This document shows positions 9,007 through 22,470 of a stretch of DNA of 64,000 bases, one piece after another; the stretch's first letter is position 1; every line of letters starts with the position of its first letter. A model generated the notes under the pieces. That model worked only from the letters and a program-made list of their open reading frames with translations. It made no database searches and was not told the DNA's origin. The translations under genes and the position numbers were made by a program. The stretch spans positions 434,001 to 498,000 of the forward strand of contig CP047920.1 in the NCBI GenBank assembly GCA_010202645.1, given 5' to 3'. This stretch comes from Candidatus Saccharibacteria bacterium oral taxon 488 (GTDB taxonomy: Bacteria; Patescibacteriota; Saccharimonadia; Saccharimonadales; Saccharimonadaceae).

Positions 9007-9501
9007 TTAGCGATAATTCACGCACTGCAGCGGCGTGTCATAATCATTCTCACGCATCAGGCTAATGACTTTTTGCAACTCGTCTTTCGAGGCGGAAGTG
9101 ACGCGAACGAGGTCGCCTTGGATTTGTGGCTTGGCTTTTGGCGCGTTGGTGCGAATGTCGGCAGCGATGCGCTTGGCGGTCGGCTGATCGAGACCCTGTT
9201 TGAAGGGAATTTCCCACGTGGTTTTGAGATTTGAGGTGACTTTTTCTTTGGTGAGATCGAGGACTTTGCTCGACTGACCCCGAGCCGCCAGTTTCTTGCG
9301 CACGATATCCAGCACCGCATCAACCTGCCAGTCGTTATCGCCGGTGAGTTTCAGACCCTTTTTATCATCCAGCCAGTCAATCGCAGCACTCGTCCCCTTA
9401 AAATCATACCGCCCCTGGATCTCTTTTTCCGCCTGCATGAATACGTTGTTCATCTCAGCTTTGTCAATTTCTGACACGATATCAAATGAAAAACTTGCCA
9501 T
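9007..9501 (-). CDS. yajQ: YajQ-family nucleotide-binding protein
   Basis: This 164-residue cytoplasmic protein is full length for the YajQ (UPF0234) family. It begins MASFSFDIVSEIDKAEMNNV, then has EIQGRYDFKGTSAAIDWLDD and a C-terminal segment KDELQKVISLMRENDYDTPL, all family landmarks. Relatives bind nucleotides, and some bind cyclic-di-GMP and affect transcription; the ligand in this organism is unknown. It has a promoter (TATAAT at 9523-9528) and a strong ribosome site (GAGGAGGGG). Confidence 0.92.
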   Translation of the reverse strand: MASFSFDIVSEIDKAEMNNVFMQAEKEIQGRYDFKGTSAAIDWLDDKKGLKLTGDNDWQVDAVLDIVRKKLAARGQSSKVLDLTKEKVTSNLKTTWEIPFKQGLDQPTAKRIAADIRTNAPKAKPQIQGDLVRVTSASKDELQKVISLMRENDYDTPLQCVNYR

Positions 9502-9522
9502 TTACCCCTCCTCGTTTTCTCC

Positions 9523-9528
9523 ATTATA
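9523..9528 (-). promoter_or_regulatory. -10 box of yajQ
   Basis: TATAAT on the minus strand directly follows the rpsG terminator. The predicted leader is about 16 bases and contains the ribosome-binding site AACGAGGAGGGG. This separates yajQ from the upstream ribosomal genes. Confidence 0.6.
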
Positions 9529-9530
9529 AC

Positions 9531-9559
9531 AAAAATCGCCCGTTTTCCAGAGCGATTTC
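9531..9559 (-). terminator. rpsL-rpsG terminator
   Basis: On the minus strand AAATCGCTC, an 8-base loop, then GGGCGATTTTTG form a stem of about 9 pairs followed by a T tract. It lies 22 bases after the rpsG stop. Confidence 0.75.
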
Positions 9560-9581
9560 TGAGTTTACATTTTCCCGACAA

Positions 9582-10061
9582 TTAGCCGCGAGCAAAGTGC
9601 GCAAAGGCGCGGTTGGCTTCGGCCATCTTGTGGGTGTCTTCCTTCTTCTTGAAGGCAGCACCAGCTTCGTTGTAGGCGTCAACGATTTCTAGCGCCAAAC
9701 GCTGTGAGTATGGCATACCGCTGCGAGCGCGGGCTGATTGTACCAGCCAGCTAAACGCGTAGTGTAGCTGCCGGTGTCCCTGAACTGGGAACGGAATCTG
9801 GTAGTTGGCACCACCGACGCGGCGGCTCTTCACCTCAAAGTTTGGACTGACGTTTTTCAATGCTTTTTCAAACACTGCCAGCGGATCTTCTGAATCCAGT
9901 TTCTTGGCAGCAGTTTCCAGAGCGGTGTAAACAGCCCGCTCAGCCGCCAACTTTTTGCCGTCCAGCATTGATTTGTTGATCAAGCGCTGCACCAGCACGC
10001 TTTGGTAGCGGCGATCAGGTTGCAATTGGCGTTGTAGTTTCTTGGTAACTTTACGAGGCAT
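9582..10061 (-). CDS. rpsG: 30S ribosomal protein S7
   Basis: This 159-residue S7 organises the 16S head and contacts the E site. It begins MPRKVTKKLQRQLQPDRRYQ, with VQRLINKSMLDGKKLAAERA and the conserved VGGANYQIPFPVQGHRQLHY near residue 82. The spacing to rpsL is 2 bases. The pair rpsL-rpsG forms a short operon that ends at the terminator just downstream; fusA is not part of it. Confidence 0.98.
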   Translation of the reverse strand: MPRKVTKKLQRQLQPDRRYQSVLVQRLINKSMLDGKKLAAERAVYTALETAAKKLDSEDPLAVFEKALKNVSPNFEVKSRRVGGANYQIPFPVQGHRQLHYAFSWLVQSARARSGMPYSQRLALEIVDAYNEAGAAFKKKEDTHKMAEANRAFAHFARG

Positions 10062-10063
10062 GA

Positions 10064-10477
10064 TTACTTATCCCCTTTCTTAGTACCGTACTTCGAACGG
10101 CCCCGCTTGCGGTTGTTGACACCCTGGAGGTCCAACGCGCCACGGACGATGTGATAACGCACACCTGGAAGATCAGGCACACGACCACCACGGATCAAGA
10201 CCACAGCGTGCTCCTGCAAGTTGTGACCCTCACCACCGATGTAGGCCCAGACTTCGTAGCCGTTGTTTAGTTTCACGCGGGCAACTTTACGCAAAGCTGA
10301 GTTTGGTTTCTTTGGTGTCTTGGTCGTCACGCGCACGCACACACCACGCTTGAGCGGTGCATTTTGGTCGTAGTAACGCGTTTTCAGGGCGTTATGAATG
10401 CGACCCAGTGCTGGCGACTTGGACTTTTTCTTGGCCGTTTGGCGCGGCTTGCGCACCAATTGGTTGATTGTTGGCAT
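10064..10477 (-). CDS. rpsL: 30S ribosomal protein S12
   Basis: This 137-residue S12 takes part in decoding-site proofreading. I chose ATG 10477 ([20 protein letters not shown]) because AAGGAG lies 8 bases upstream; the open frame continues 26 codons further but that part is not S12-like. The decoding loop [16 protein letters not shown] retains the lysine where streptomycin-resistance changes map elsewhere, and [19 protein letters not shown] is intact. Confidence 0.98.
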   Translation of the reverse strand: MPTINQLVRKPRQTAKKKSKSPALGRIHNALKTRYYDQNAPLKRGVCVRVTTKTPKKPNSALRKVARVKLNNGYEVWAYIGGEGHNLQEHAVVLIRGGRVPDLPGVRYHIVRGALDLQGVNNRKRGRSKYGTKKGDK

Positions 10478-10691
10478 CCAATTTCTCCTTGGTTGATTTA
10501 CTAATACTGGCGATATTCGCCTAATGGCTCTAGCGGGCTGGCGCGGCATTGACACGCAAAAACCAGCTTCTCTTAGCGCCTACGGCTTGGATTCAGCAAC
10601 TCCGCCCCGTGTCTATACCTTTTCTGCCGAGCATGCAGCCTGTACACATTCAAACCACCGCTTGCTCCGAAAAGAGGAAACTCTGGGGTGC
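10478..10691 (-). promoter_or_regulatory. Long structured leader of rpsL-rpsG
   Basis: About 205 bases separate the predicted start of transcription from rpsL. A GGCGAATATCGCC hairpin lies about 30 bases before the start codon and other GC-rich inverted repeats lie upstream. In other bacteria S7 represses this operon by binding RNA; a similar control here is inference. I see no convincing gene in it. Confidence 0.45.
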
Positions 10692-10721
10692 ATTATAGCA
10701 TTATTGCGAACAATTTGTCTA
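10692..10721 (-). promoter_or_regulatory. Promoter of rpsL-rpsG
   Basis: On the minus strand this reads TAGACA, 18 bases, TATAAT (10692-10697). It overlaps the 3' end of the frame of the unknown gene upstream. Confidence 0.55.
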
Positions 10722-12946
10722 GGATGTTTCACGTAATTTGGCTTCATTTCGCCTACCCGTGTTGTGCTGTATGACTGTTTGCAGGAATAGTGATGACCGC
10801 CTGTAGAGACGAGCCAAACACTCAAGACGCAGCTCCTCGCTCTTGATTTGATAGACGTAGTCCTCTAATGAAATCATGAACATCCCTATCTTATAGTTTG
10901 TTAATATATTTTCTATTACACGCTCCTGCTGCTCCGGGCTTAGCACACCCATGTAGTCCGTAAGATCCATAGTACCATATCCCTTACTCAGCTCTTTATC
11001 AAGAATATTGTTTTGCAGACCTGGACTAAGTGAGTCAAATTGCTTGATAAGTTTATAAACATACTTATCATGTCCACGATCTATCAATTCTTGTGCAACA
11101 TGGTCTCTCAAATATGGACTCGTTATCCTATAAATGTTCTCGATTAGTTTTTTAAGAATAGGCTCTTCATCTGTGCTTATTGCCCTCTCAACCAAATCTA
11201 ACTGTTGCTTCTGTGTGCATATATTAATTTGATCTACCAAGTAGTAAATAACAGCAGCATTGTTCTTATCGCACCCTAGTGCATACTCTATCACTGTAGC
11301 CTGTATTTCTGGGTCAAGCAGTCCAATCTGACTAACGAGATCCATATTAGTCCAGTCACTCGGGACTCTGCAAATTTCACTCACCACGGCTTTTGTAAAC
11401 TTGGATTAAGTAAACCAAGACAACGAAGAACTAGGTTGTATTCATCGTTTTCCATTGCCATCTCAACCGCAGTCGCCTGCATATTATGGCTAAGCCTATC
11501 GACTCGATGGAACAGTTTTTTACACACTTGAAAATCATTATTTTCCAGGGCATTTAATAACTGTTCATCCAATTGCTGCGCGTATTTATTATGATCGCCG
11601 ATGCGGCTACGCCAAGCTGTCTGCCCTAACCGACCTCTGACAGCTAGAAATAATGGTGAATGAGTATCTTCTACTAGATGAAGTAGTTCTATCAATACCG
11701 GTGGTGGCAGCTCACTGTACCCCCTGCCGTCCAATCTATTGTCAACATAACCACCTAGTGCCGACCTCACTTCTACAGTACCGAGGCTATTATACCGACA
11801 ACTATTATCATCTACACCAAATAAATTCTTTGCTCGCTCTAACTTCATGAAGAAGTCACCCTCCGAATGCAAGTGAATTGACGAACTCACGCCGCGAGCT
11901 ATTTTCTCCCAGCGCCAAACCTCAAAGTACCGATGCAGCCACTCTGGCCCATAATTCAGAACAGATCTATCTCCCTCATGATTCAACCGGAGTTCAAGTA
12001 TCCCGTCAACATCCTCCGCACCATCATCGCCCATAACCGTCCCCTCCGGCACCTTCACCGTATCAACAAATGTTGTTGTCTCGAGTTCGAGACCCGTCCT
12101 AGGAAAAGCTCTATCAGGCAGTAAGCTACCTAAGGGTAGGAGAGTTTTTAGGTTAAGATGAACGGACTCACTCTTATCGCCCGCTGCTAGCGCCTCAACC
12201 GCCCTACGTTGCTGCGCCACCACCGGATGGTCAGGGCAGCGCGATGCCACCCACCAGTACAGCGGATGATTTGGATGGTCATTGATACGATCAAGCAGCC
12301 TGCCAGCCAGCTCTCTCGGAATATCAAAATGAGCGATAAAATCGAGTAGTTTCTCTGGGATGTTATGACTATCAAGCCCTCGGAGTATTAGCTGAAGCGT
12401 ATCATCATCCATGGCGAGATCCTGCATATCTGACTCAATCATCAGGTAATCTGCCATCGCCCCGAGATAATCCCACAGTCGACCATCCTCAAGTACTTTA
12501 CTGCTGGCACGAGCATGTACTTCACCTAACAACGAGTAGAAATCACTCGTGATAGCGGCCAGCTCCTCCTCGCTCGACCGGCTGTTGAGCACTGATAGCA
12601 GCTTGTCACGCTTCGAGAGCTGCTGTAGCTTCCCAAATTTCTCTTTCAATGAATCAAGTGAGGCACTATCAATAACACGATTAAGCGCCGCCGGTGCATC
12701 GTACCAAAGATATACCGGTTCATACGTTGAGGCGGGCGTCTCCGTCCCCTTTAGTATGTCATCTGGATAAGCGTTAATTGCTTCGGCACCAAGAAGTAGG
12801 GTTGGCTCATCTAGTTTTGGTATCGGCTCTAATTTTAGCGTCGACTCCCCCTCCGGCACGAGTAGCCCAGAACCGGCTCGGCGGTAGCCATTAGGGCCAG
12901 CTGGCAATACTAATTCGGAAGGCTCAACTCCAGCTATTTGTTTCAT
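10719..12946 (-). pseudogene. Unknown repeat protein, split by a -1 frameshift
   Basis: Two frames (12946-11381, about 521 residues; then 11387-10719, 222 residues) are best read as one gene of about 740 codons. The first frame ends inside a repeat (LLNPSLQKPW, then stop) and the second continues the same repeat type: LLDPEIQATVIEYAL, LSPGLQNNILDKELS, LSPEQQERVIENILT, matching LSHNMQATAVEMAME before the break. One extra A in the CAAAAG run at 11391-11396 restores LQKAVVSEIC. The N-terminal part has GLELETT, SIHLHSEG and GTVEVRSALG, faintly like an amidoligase or glutamate-ligase core, but I cannot confirm that. The promoter is near-consensus, TTGACA-17-TATAAA, 7 bases before ATG 12946, so it is probably leaderless. 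It could also be a sequencing error or a recoded gene. Confidence 0.6.
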
Positions 12947-13012
12947 AGTATTTTTTATATCATATTTATATTTCTGTGTCAATCATTATCAGGCCATATC
13001 ATCCCAGACAAC

Positions 13013-13043
13013 AAAAACCGCCCCGTACCCATCGGAGCGGTTT
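13013..13043 (-). terminator. rpoBC terminator
   Basis: On the minus strand AAACCGCTCCG, a 7-base loop, then CGGGGCGGTTTTTG form an 11-pair stem with a T tract, 23 bases after the rpoC stop. Confidence 0.85.
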
Positions 13044-13065
13044 CTGAGAAAGAAGGCTGGCTGGC

Positions 13066-16000
13066 TTATACCGCTACAGCTAATTCCTCTTCTTGGTTGT
13101 CGGCGAACTCGTCCTCACTTGGCTCGTCGGTTTCCGTTTCTTCAACAGCGCCCGTTCCTACTGGAATCTTGCGGCCGATGATAACGTTTTCCTTGAGACC
13201 GTGCAAGTGGTCAGCGCGGCCAGAGACGGCAGCGTTGATCAGCACGCGAGTGGTGTCCTGGAAGGACGCAGCAGATAGCCACGAATCGCTCCAGATGGAC
13301 ACCTTGGTGATACCGAGCAGCAACTGAGTGTAGCTGATGAGGTTTTTGCCCTCAGCGGCGAGTTGCTTGTTGGTGTTCACCACTGCAGCCTTAGAAACGA
13401 TGTCGCCCGTCACAAAGTCACTGTCGCCCGCGTCTTCAATCTGGACGCGACTAAACATCTGGCGAACGATGATCTCCAGGTGCTTGTCGGCCACGTCTTG
13501 ACCCTGAGCGGCGTAAATGCGCAGCACTTCGTTGATGATGTAGCGCTGAGTTGCCTCGACACCCTTCAGGCGCATCAAGTCATGCAGGTTCAATGAACCA
13601 GCCGTCAAGCGGTCGCCAGCCTCGACAACGTCGCCCGCTTTAACCACCAACTGCATGGTGCCTGGGATTTCATAGCGAGCTGGCGCGCCAGCTTCAGCAG
13701 CGATCACCAGGGTGTCTTCTGCCGCTTCAACCACACCGTCAAATGGTGCGATGAGTGGGCGGGTGTCGCCTTCGCCAGTTGCCAATACGTCACCAGCCTT
13801 GACGCTTGAGCCGGCCTTGACCACGATGGTTCGACCGTCCAGTGGCAAGCGCTCAACCTTGCCTGATTCTGGAGTAACTTGGACGATGTACTTTTTGCCA
13901 TCTTCCCAAACGTCAACTAACCCGGCAATTTCCGTAACAAACGCCTGGCCCTTTGGTGTGCGCGCCTCGAACAATTCTTCAACACGCGGCAGACCCTGGG
14001 TGATGTCGCCACCAGCTACACCGGAGTTGTGGAAGGTACGCAAGGTCAGCTGAGTACCCGGCTCACCGACTGACTGCGCAGCGATGACACCGACTGGCTG
14101 ATGATTACCGACCAGTTTACCAGTTGACATGTCAACGCCGTAGCTGCGCTGCGGAATGCCGTTAAGGTTGTTGGTTGACAAGACTGATTGAATTTTGACG
14201 CTCTGGACGCTTTCATCGTCATCAATTGAGTCAGCGATTTCACGAGTGATCAATTCGTCCTTGTTGACGTGACCCGGAATCGTCTCGGCAGCATACCGAC
14301 CAGCCAAGCGGTTCGAGAAGTCGATCATCGTTTCCTCAGTTTCTGAGCGGTAGATTGCGTAACCTTCGTCGTCACCTTCAACGTCCTCAACCGTGAAGAC
14401 GTCCTGCGCCACATCAACCAAACGACGGGTCAGGTAACCTGAGTCGGCGGTCTTGAGCGCGGTGTCGATCAAACCCTTACGCGCACCACGGGTTGCCACA
14501 AAGGCCTCAAGGCTGGACAGACCACCGGTGTAGGAACTACGGATTGGTAGCTCAATTTCGCGGTTAGCGGCGTCGACCTGGATACCGATCATGGCGCTGG
14601 CTAGCTTGACATTGGAGATATCACCACGAGCACCAGAGTTGACCATCATCGAGATACTGGTGTCCATGTGCGCCAGCTGATCCTGGAGGAAGGCCGTAAT
14701 CTTATTATCCACATTTCGCCAGGCATTCACCGTCAAGTTGTAACGCTCGTCCTCGGTGATCAAACCTTGGTCGAATTGCTCGGAAATCAAGGCCGCCTTG
14801 GCGTCGCCCTCAGCCACGAACTCAGCGATCTCGTCAAAGTGCACGTAGTCGGTCATACCAGTTGACACGGCCGCAGTTGTCGCGAAGCGGAAGGCCTGAC
14901 CCTTCATGCGGTCGGCAATCTTGGCAGTTTCCTCGGCGCCATACTTGTTGAAGATCTGCGCCAATACTTTCTTCAGCTGCTTCTTCGTCTGAACGTTGTT
15001 GTCATATGGGAAGTCCTCTGGCAAAATCTCGTTAAAGAAGACTCGGCCCAAGGTCGTCTGACGCAGCTTGCCCTTGGCATAGATGCGAATTGGCGTTTGC
15101 AGTTGGATAGCACCCTTGTCGTACGCTAGCTCTGCCTCGTAGACCGAGCTGAACGCCTTGATGTGGTCAGTCTGCGCCTGCGGCTTGTCATAGGTCAGGT
15201 AGTAATTACCGAGCACGATGTCCTGCGAGATGTGCAGCACCGGCGCACCGTCGGCAGGCTTCAATAGGTTGTTGGTGGCGCTCATCAGCTCGCGTGCCTC
15301 GGCCTGCGCTTCCTTGGAAAGTGGCAGGTGCACGGCCATCTGGTCACCATCAAAGTCGGCGTTAAAACCAGCACAGACCAGCGGGTGAAGCTGAATCGCC
15401 TTGCCCTCGACGAGGACTGGCTGGAAGGACTGAATTGACAGGCGGTGCAAGCTCGGCGCGCGGTTGAGCAGCACGTACTTGCCCTTAATCGCCTCGTCAA
15501 GCGCATCCCACACGACCGCCTCACCCGACTCGATCAAGCGAGTTGCTGAGCGGATGTTGTGGGCAAATTCGCCCTTGATCAGCCAGCTGATGACGAACGG
15601 CTTGAATAGTTCGAGTGCCATTTGTTTTGGCAGGCCGCACTGATTGATCTTTAATTTTGGACCGACGACAATGACCGAGCGGCCAGAGTAATCGACGCGC
15701 TTACCGAGCAGGTTCTGGCGGAAGCGGCCTTGCTTACCTTTGAGCATGTCGCTGATTGACTTGAGACGACGGCGGCTACCAGTCGAGCTGACTGCCCGAC
15801 CACCGCGCGCCGCTGCGTTGTCGATCAAGGCATCGACGGCCTCTTGCAGCATGCGCTTTTCGTTGCGCTGAATCACTTCTGGCGCGTTGAGCTCAACCAG
15901 TTTCTTCAGGCGGTTGTTGCGGTTGATGATACGGCGGTACAGATCGTTCAAGTCAGACGTTGCAAATCGACCACCGCTGAGGGCCACCATTGGACGGAGA

Positions 16001-16914
16001 TCCGGTGGGATGACTGGCAGTACGGTCAGGCAGAGGCTGGATGGCTTGATGCCAGCAGCCTGCATGCTCTCGAGCATCTTGAGGCGCTTGAGCAGTTTCT
16101 TCTCGCGCTGACCCTTGGCGTGCTCGGCTTCCTCGCTCAGCTGGGCGATCAGTTCTGACAGATTGATCTCGTCCAGCAACGCCTTGAGCGCGCTGGCACC
16201 CATGCCGACCTCAATCAGCTCGTCATACTCCTCTGGCAGGTTACGATAATCCGTCTCTGAGATCAGCGCACCCTTGACGAGGCTCTCGAGCTGCGTTTTC
16301 TTCGTCGTGTACTTGTCGTTAAGCTCGTCGACCTCGCGGCTTTGCTCCTTCGCGAGCTGCTTGATGTCAGCGCCGTCAGCTTCCGCGAGCTGCTCGTAGC
16401 GCATCTTGATCGCCATCCGACCAGCTTCAGTCTCGGCCTCCAGATCCGCCAGGTATTGGTCACGCGTGACTTCATCAACCTTGAGAATGACATAGGTCGC
16501 AAAGTAAGCAATCCGCTCAATATTACGCACCGTCATCCCCAGTAGCAAGCTCATGGCGCTCGGCGTACCGCGCATAAACCAGATGTGCGCCACTGGCGCG
16601 GCCAGCTGAATGTGGCCCATGCGCTCGCGGCGGACGATTGACTTGGTGACCAGTTCGCCGTTTTTATCGACGGCGGCCTCGCGTGAACGCACGCCCTTGA
16701 GCTTTGAATCGTGCGGGTTGATGTCCTTGACCGGACCAAAGATTCGCTCGCAGAACAAGCCATCGCGCTCTGGCTTTTGGGTGCGGTAATTGATCGTCTC
16801 TGGCTTGAGAACCTCGCCGTGACTCCACTTTAGGATGTCCTCGGCGCTGGCCACCGCTAGGCGTACCGCATCAAAATCGCTAATTCCGGTCGCGTTAAAT
16901 GAATATTGCGCCAT
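13066..16914 (-). CDS. rpoC: RNA polymerase beta' subunit lacking its zinc-site cysteines
   Basis: This 1282-residue catalytic subunit has the metal-binding loop NADFDGDQ at residues 518-525, [20 protein letters not shown] near 394-413, and the bridge-helix/trigger-loop region ending [16 protein letters not shown]. Two normally conserved zinc sites are missing. At residues 64-90, where four cysteines normally lie between FGPVKD and RRERMGHI, there is none. Near 840-930 the sequence is [10 protein letters not shown] and [19 protein letters not shown], also without cysteine. The surrounding blocks are well conserved, so this is loss of metal binding and not misreading. The gene follows rpoB after one base and ends at a strong terminator. 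Confidence 0.98.
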   Translation of the reverse strand: MAQYSFNATGISDFDAVRLAVASAEDILKWSHGEVLKPETINYRTQKPERDGLFCERIFGPVKDINPHDSKLKGVRSREAAVDKNGELVTKSIVRRERMGHIQLAAPVAHIWFMRGTPSAMSLLLGMTVRNIERIAYFATYVILKVDEVTRDQYLADLEAETEAGRMAIKMRYEQLAEADGADIKQLAKEQSREVDELNDKYTTKKTQLESLVKGALISETDYRNLPEEYDELIEVGMGASALKALLDEINLSELIAQLSEEAEHAKGQREKKLLKRLKMLESMQAAGIKPSSLCLTVLPVIPPDLRPMVALSGGRFATSDLNDLYRRIINRNNRLKKLVELNAPEVIQRNEKRMLQEAVDALIDNAAARGGRAVSSTGSRRRLKSISDMLKGKQGRFRQNLLGKRVDYSGRSVIVVGPKLKINQCGLPKQMALELFKPFVISWLIKGEFAHNIRSATRLIESGEAVVWDALDEAIKGKYVLLNRAPSLHRLSIQSFQPVLVEGKAIQLHPLVCAGFNADFDGDQMAVHLPLSKEAQAEARELMSATNNLLKPADGAPVLHISQDIVLGNYYLTYDKPQAQTDHIKAFSSVYEAELAYDKGAIQLQTPIRIYAKGKLRQTTLGRVFFNEILPEDFPYDNNVQTKKQLKKVLAQIFNKYGAEETAKIADRMKGQAFRFATTAAVSTGMTDYVHFDEIAEFVAEGDAKAALISEQFDQGLITEDERYNLTVNAWRNVDNKITAFLQDQLAHMDTSISMMVNSGARGDISNVKLASAMIGIQVDAANREIELPIRSSYTGGLSSLEAFVATRGARKGLIDTALKTADSGYLTRRLVDVAQDVFTVEDVEGDDEGYAIYRSETEETMIDFSNRLAGRYAAETIPGHVNKDELITREIADSIDDDESVQSVKIQSVLSTNNLNGIPQRSYGVDMSTGKLVGNHQPVGVIAAQSVGEPGTQLTLRTFHNSGVAGGDITQGLPRVEELFEARTPKGQAFVTEIAGLVDVWEDGKKYIVQVTPESGKVERLPLDGRTIVVKAGSSVKAGDVLATGEGDTRPLIAPFDGVVEAAEDTLVIAAEAGAPARYEIPGTMQLVVKAGDVVEAGDRLTAGSLNLHDLMRLKGVEATQRYIINEVLRIYAAQGQDVADKHLEIIVRQMFSRVQIEDAGDSDFVTGDIVSKAAVVNTNKQLAAEGKNLISYTQLLLGITKVSIWSDSWLSAASFQDTTRVLINAAVSGRADHLHGLKENVIIGRKIPVGTGAVEETETDEPSEDEFADNQEEELAVAV

Positions 16915-16915
16915 C

Positions 16916-20269
<3,354 letters not shown>

Positions 20270-20449
20270 AGGCGTTACTCCTCGCATTGATTATAATTGG
20301 TGATCACGGCCGGAAGATCTCTTAGTCTCAGCACGAGCCCGAGGTTTGCCCGCCCATCAAGCTCGCCCCTCGCTAAAACTACACTACTTCACTGTGACAC
20401 ATTATGACGCATGAGGCGATGAATTGCAAGAGAAAATAACCAAATTATG
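20270..20449 (-). promoter_or_regulatory. rpoB leader and candidate promoters
   Basis: Two candidates are visible on the minus strand: TTGCAA-17-CATAAT (20401-20429), which would give a leader of about 130 bases, and a TATAAT at 20290-20295, which would give a leader of about 14 bases holding only the ribosome site. Between them GC-rich inverted repeats (CGAGC with GCTCG, GCGAGG with CCTCG) could form alternative hairpins. No gene is seen here. Confidence 0.45.
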
Positions 20450-21097
20450 CTATACAATGTGCGCGATGCTATCAAGAACCCGAGCATGCACCTGCTCCGG
20501 CGTGCCGGTGGCTGACAATAGCGGGATATTTCGCTCGGCGGCGATGGCCTCATAGGCGTGGTTAACTCTGTCCTGGAACGACTGCTCACGCGACTCAAAT
20601 GTATCAGGATGAGCGATGCGCCCGCGCTCCGCGATGCGCTGCTGGCGCTGGGTGTCGCTGAGTGTCAAGACCACCATCGCGTCCGGCTGTAGGTATCGCG
20701 CATCGGTAAATAACTCTGTCATCCGCATGATCTCCTCCGTGTCCAGCCCGTCGCCATAGCCCTGATAAGCCAGTGTCGAGATGTAATTACGCGCGCTCAG
20801 GACGATCTCACCGCGCTGCAGAGCTGGCTGAATCTTTTCGCGCCACAACTCGCGCCGCGCCGCCGAGAACAACGCTAGGTTAATTTCACTGGAACGTACT
20901 AGGTCGCCATTCTTAACGATGCGCCTCAGTTCATTGGCTACTGGCGTCGACTTTTCTGGATCGTCGCTGCCTGGCTCTTCGACCACACACACGACGCGGC
21001 CGCGCGCCCGGAAATAATCCGCCAGCATGGCTACTTGCGTTGACTTGCCGGTGCCGTCGTTGCCTTCGATGACGATGTATCGACCGGGACGGTTCAT
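20450..21097 (-). CDS. tmk: Thymidylate kinase
   Basis: This 215-residue kinase phosphorylates dTMP to dTDP. The P-loop is EGNDGTGKST at residues 11-20, and the lid region is RQQRIAERGR near 150. The start overlaps the stop of dcd as ATGA, so the two are translated together. With thyA and folA nearby, this gathers most steps from dCTP/dUMP to dTDP into 3 kb. Confidence 0.95.
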   Translation of the reverse strand: MNRPGRYIVIEGNDGTGKSTQVAMLADYFRARGRVVCVVEEPGSDDPEKSTPVANELRRIVKNGDLVRSSEINLALFSAARRELWREKIQPALQRGEIVLSARNYISTLAYQGYGDGLDTEEIMRMTELFTDARYLQPDAMVVLTLSDTQRQQRIAERGRIAHPDTFESREQSFQDRVNHAYEAIAAERNIPLLSATGTPEQVHARVLDSIAHIV

Positions 21098-21813
21098 TTG
21101 ATACCCTCGCCTAGGCCATTAATAATCGCCGGAGCATGACGCCGATCCTTGAACGCTCGCGGCAGCATCGTTTCTGGCCGCCAGCTGCGGATAAGCTCGG
21201 CGAGATCGTCGGTGTGTTGGTACTTGCCGCTCATGCCGCCGCGCCCGCCAGCGTAGCCGCCGTCCACTGGCCCGGTCTGGTGAAAAATTAATTGCCCGAT
21301 GCGCTCGCCGACTGGTAGTACCACGCTTTCGTGTTTGTTCAAATTGTAAATCTCAAGCGTAATCCGATTGATATAACCGGGGTCGATCCAGCCCGCATCA
21401 AAACACACCGCCACGCCATTACGGCCCCACGAGCTGCGGCTCTTCACCTCGGCCGCGCCGCCGTGCGCCCGAATACCCACGAACTCGTGCGTGTGCGCCA
21501 AGATCCGCTCGCCGGGACGTAGCACAATAATCGGATGCTCGTCCGGAATATTACGAAACCGCCTAAAGCCGTTATGCTCGCACCACTCGGCGTGCGGTAT
21601 CGCCATCAGCGGCCCCTTAAAATACCGCGCCACCTCCGCTTCGTCAAATGGATTATAAACGCTTGACTGATCGTCAAATTCCTGTTTATAAAAATAATGC
21701 CCCAGCGTAAAATCTAGGCTAGCCTCTGACACATTGTCCGGATCAAATGGCGTACAGACGATCGTCCCCTCCTCGATCGCCGCCAAAATTTCCCGGTTTG
21801 AATACACGCTCAT
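21094..21813 (-). CDS. dcd: dCTP deaminase family protein
   Basis: This 239-residue protein is longer than the usual 190. The core is clear: EVKSRSSWGRNGVAVCFDAG, WIDPGYINRITLEIYN with the catalytic glutamate in TLE, GERIGQLIFHQTG, and GMSGKYQ near the end. The product is dUTP, or dUMP directly if it is a bifunctional form; no dUTPase is visible in the window, and sequence alone does not settle this. The ribosome site GAGGAGG lies before ATG 21813. It forms an operon with tmk. Confidence 0.88.
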   Translation of the reverse strand: MSVYSNREILAAIEEGTIVCTPFDPDNVSEASLDFTLGHYFYKQEFDDQSSVYNPFDEAEVARYFKGPLMAIPHAEWCEHNGFRRFRNIPDEHPIIVLRPGERILAHTHEFVGIRAHGGAAEVKSRSSWGRNGVAVCFDAGWIDPGYINRITLEIYNLNKHESVVLPVGERIGQLIFHQTGPVDGGYAGGRGGMSGKYQHTDDLAELIRSWRPETMLPRAFKDRRHAPAIINGLGEGIK

Positions 21814-21925
21814 GCCGCGCCTCCTCTTGTTTATCTTACCTCACTCCCCGAGTGATTCTATTATGACAACATTTACCCGCTCGGGCAAGCTTTTCGTAAA
21901 TTTTACATCATGCTAGACTGGGGTT

Positions 21926-22423
21926 ATGGAGAAAGCCATCATCGTTGCCTATGATACCAACCGCGCCATCGGACGAGGTGGCGATTTGCCGTGGGGACGC
22001 AGCCTACCGGCGGATTTGGCGCATTTCAAGAAGTTGACTAAAGGTGGCAATGTCATTATGGGTCGAAAAACTTTTGAATCAATTGGTTGTCGTCCGCTGC
22101 CAGAGCGTGAAAACATTGTCATTTCCTCGCGGCCAACGGGCGTTAAGGGTGTGCTGACTGCGGTAAACTTAGAAAGCGCCCTAGCGCTAGCTCGTTACAA
22201 AACCTTCATCATCGGCGGCGCGCGGGTCTATAGTGGTGCGCTGGAAATCCCAGCAATTGACACCATTTACGCCACCGAGGTCGACGCTGCATTTCCAGAC
22301 GCCGACACCTTTTTCCCAGAGATTGACATGACCACCTGGCAGGAAGTGAGCCGCATCCATCATCCCGCGGGCACCGAGAACAAGTATGATTTTGATTTTG
22401 TGATGTATCGTCGGATAATTTAG
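21926..22423 (+). CDS. folA: Dihydrofolate reductase
   Basis: This 165-residue enzyme regenerates tetrahydrofolate after thymidylate synthesis. Visible landmarks are AYDTNRAIGRGGDLPWGR, the catalytic aspartate in LPADLAHFK, GGNVIMGRKTFESIG, and FIIGGARVY. A TAGACT box ends 6 bases before the ATG and there is no Shine-Dalgarno, so the mRNA is probably leaderless. It is divergent from dcd and convergent with thyA. Confidence 0.96.
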   Translation: MEKAIIVAYDTNRAIGRGGDLPWGRSLPADLAHFKKLTKGGNVIMGRKTFESIGCRPLPERENIVISSRPTGVKGVLTAVNLESALALARYKTFIIGGARVYSGALEIPAIDTIYATEVDAAFPDADTFFPEIDMTTWQEVSRIHHPAGTENKYDFDFVMYRRII

Positions 22424-22470
22424 TACACTAACAAATTACTAAATAGTTGCCGAAGACTGGCACGAACACA

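Noticed and set aside
10613-10825. 70-codon minus-strand frame upstream of rpsL
   Set aside because: It lies across the rpsL promoter and leader, overlaps the repeat-protein gene in another frame, and has no ribosome site or recognisable product.
11381-11410. Programmed -1 frameshift site
   Set aside because: The junction lacks a X-XXY-YYZ slippery heptamer and an obvious downstream pseudoknot, so an indel is the simpler explanation.
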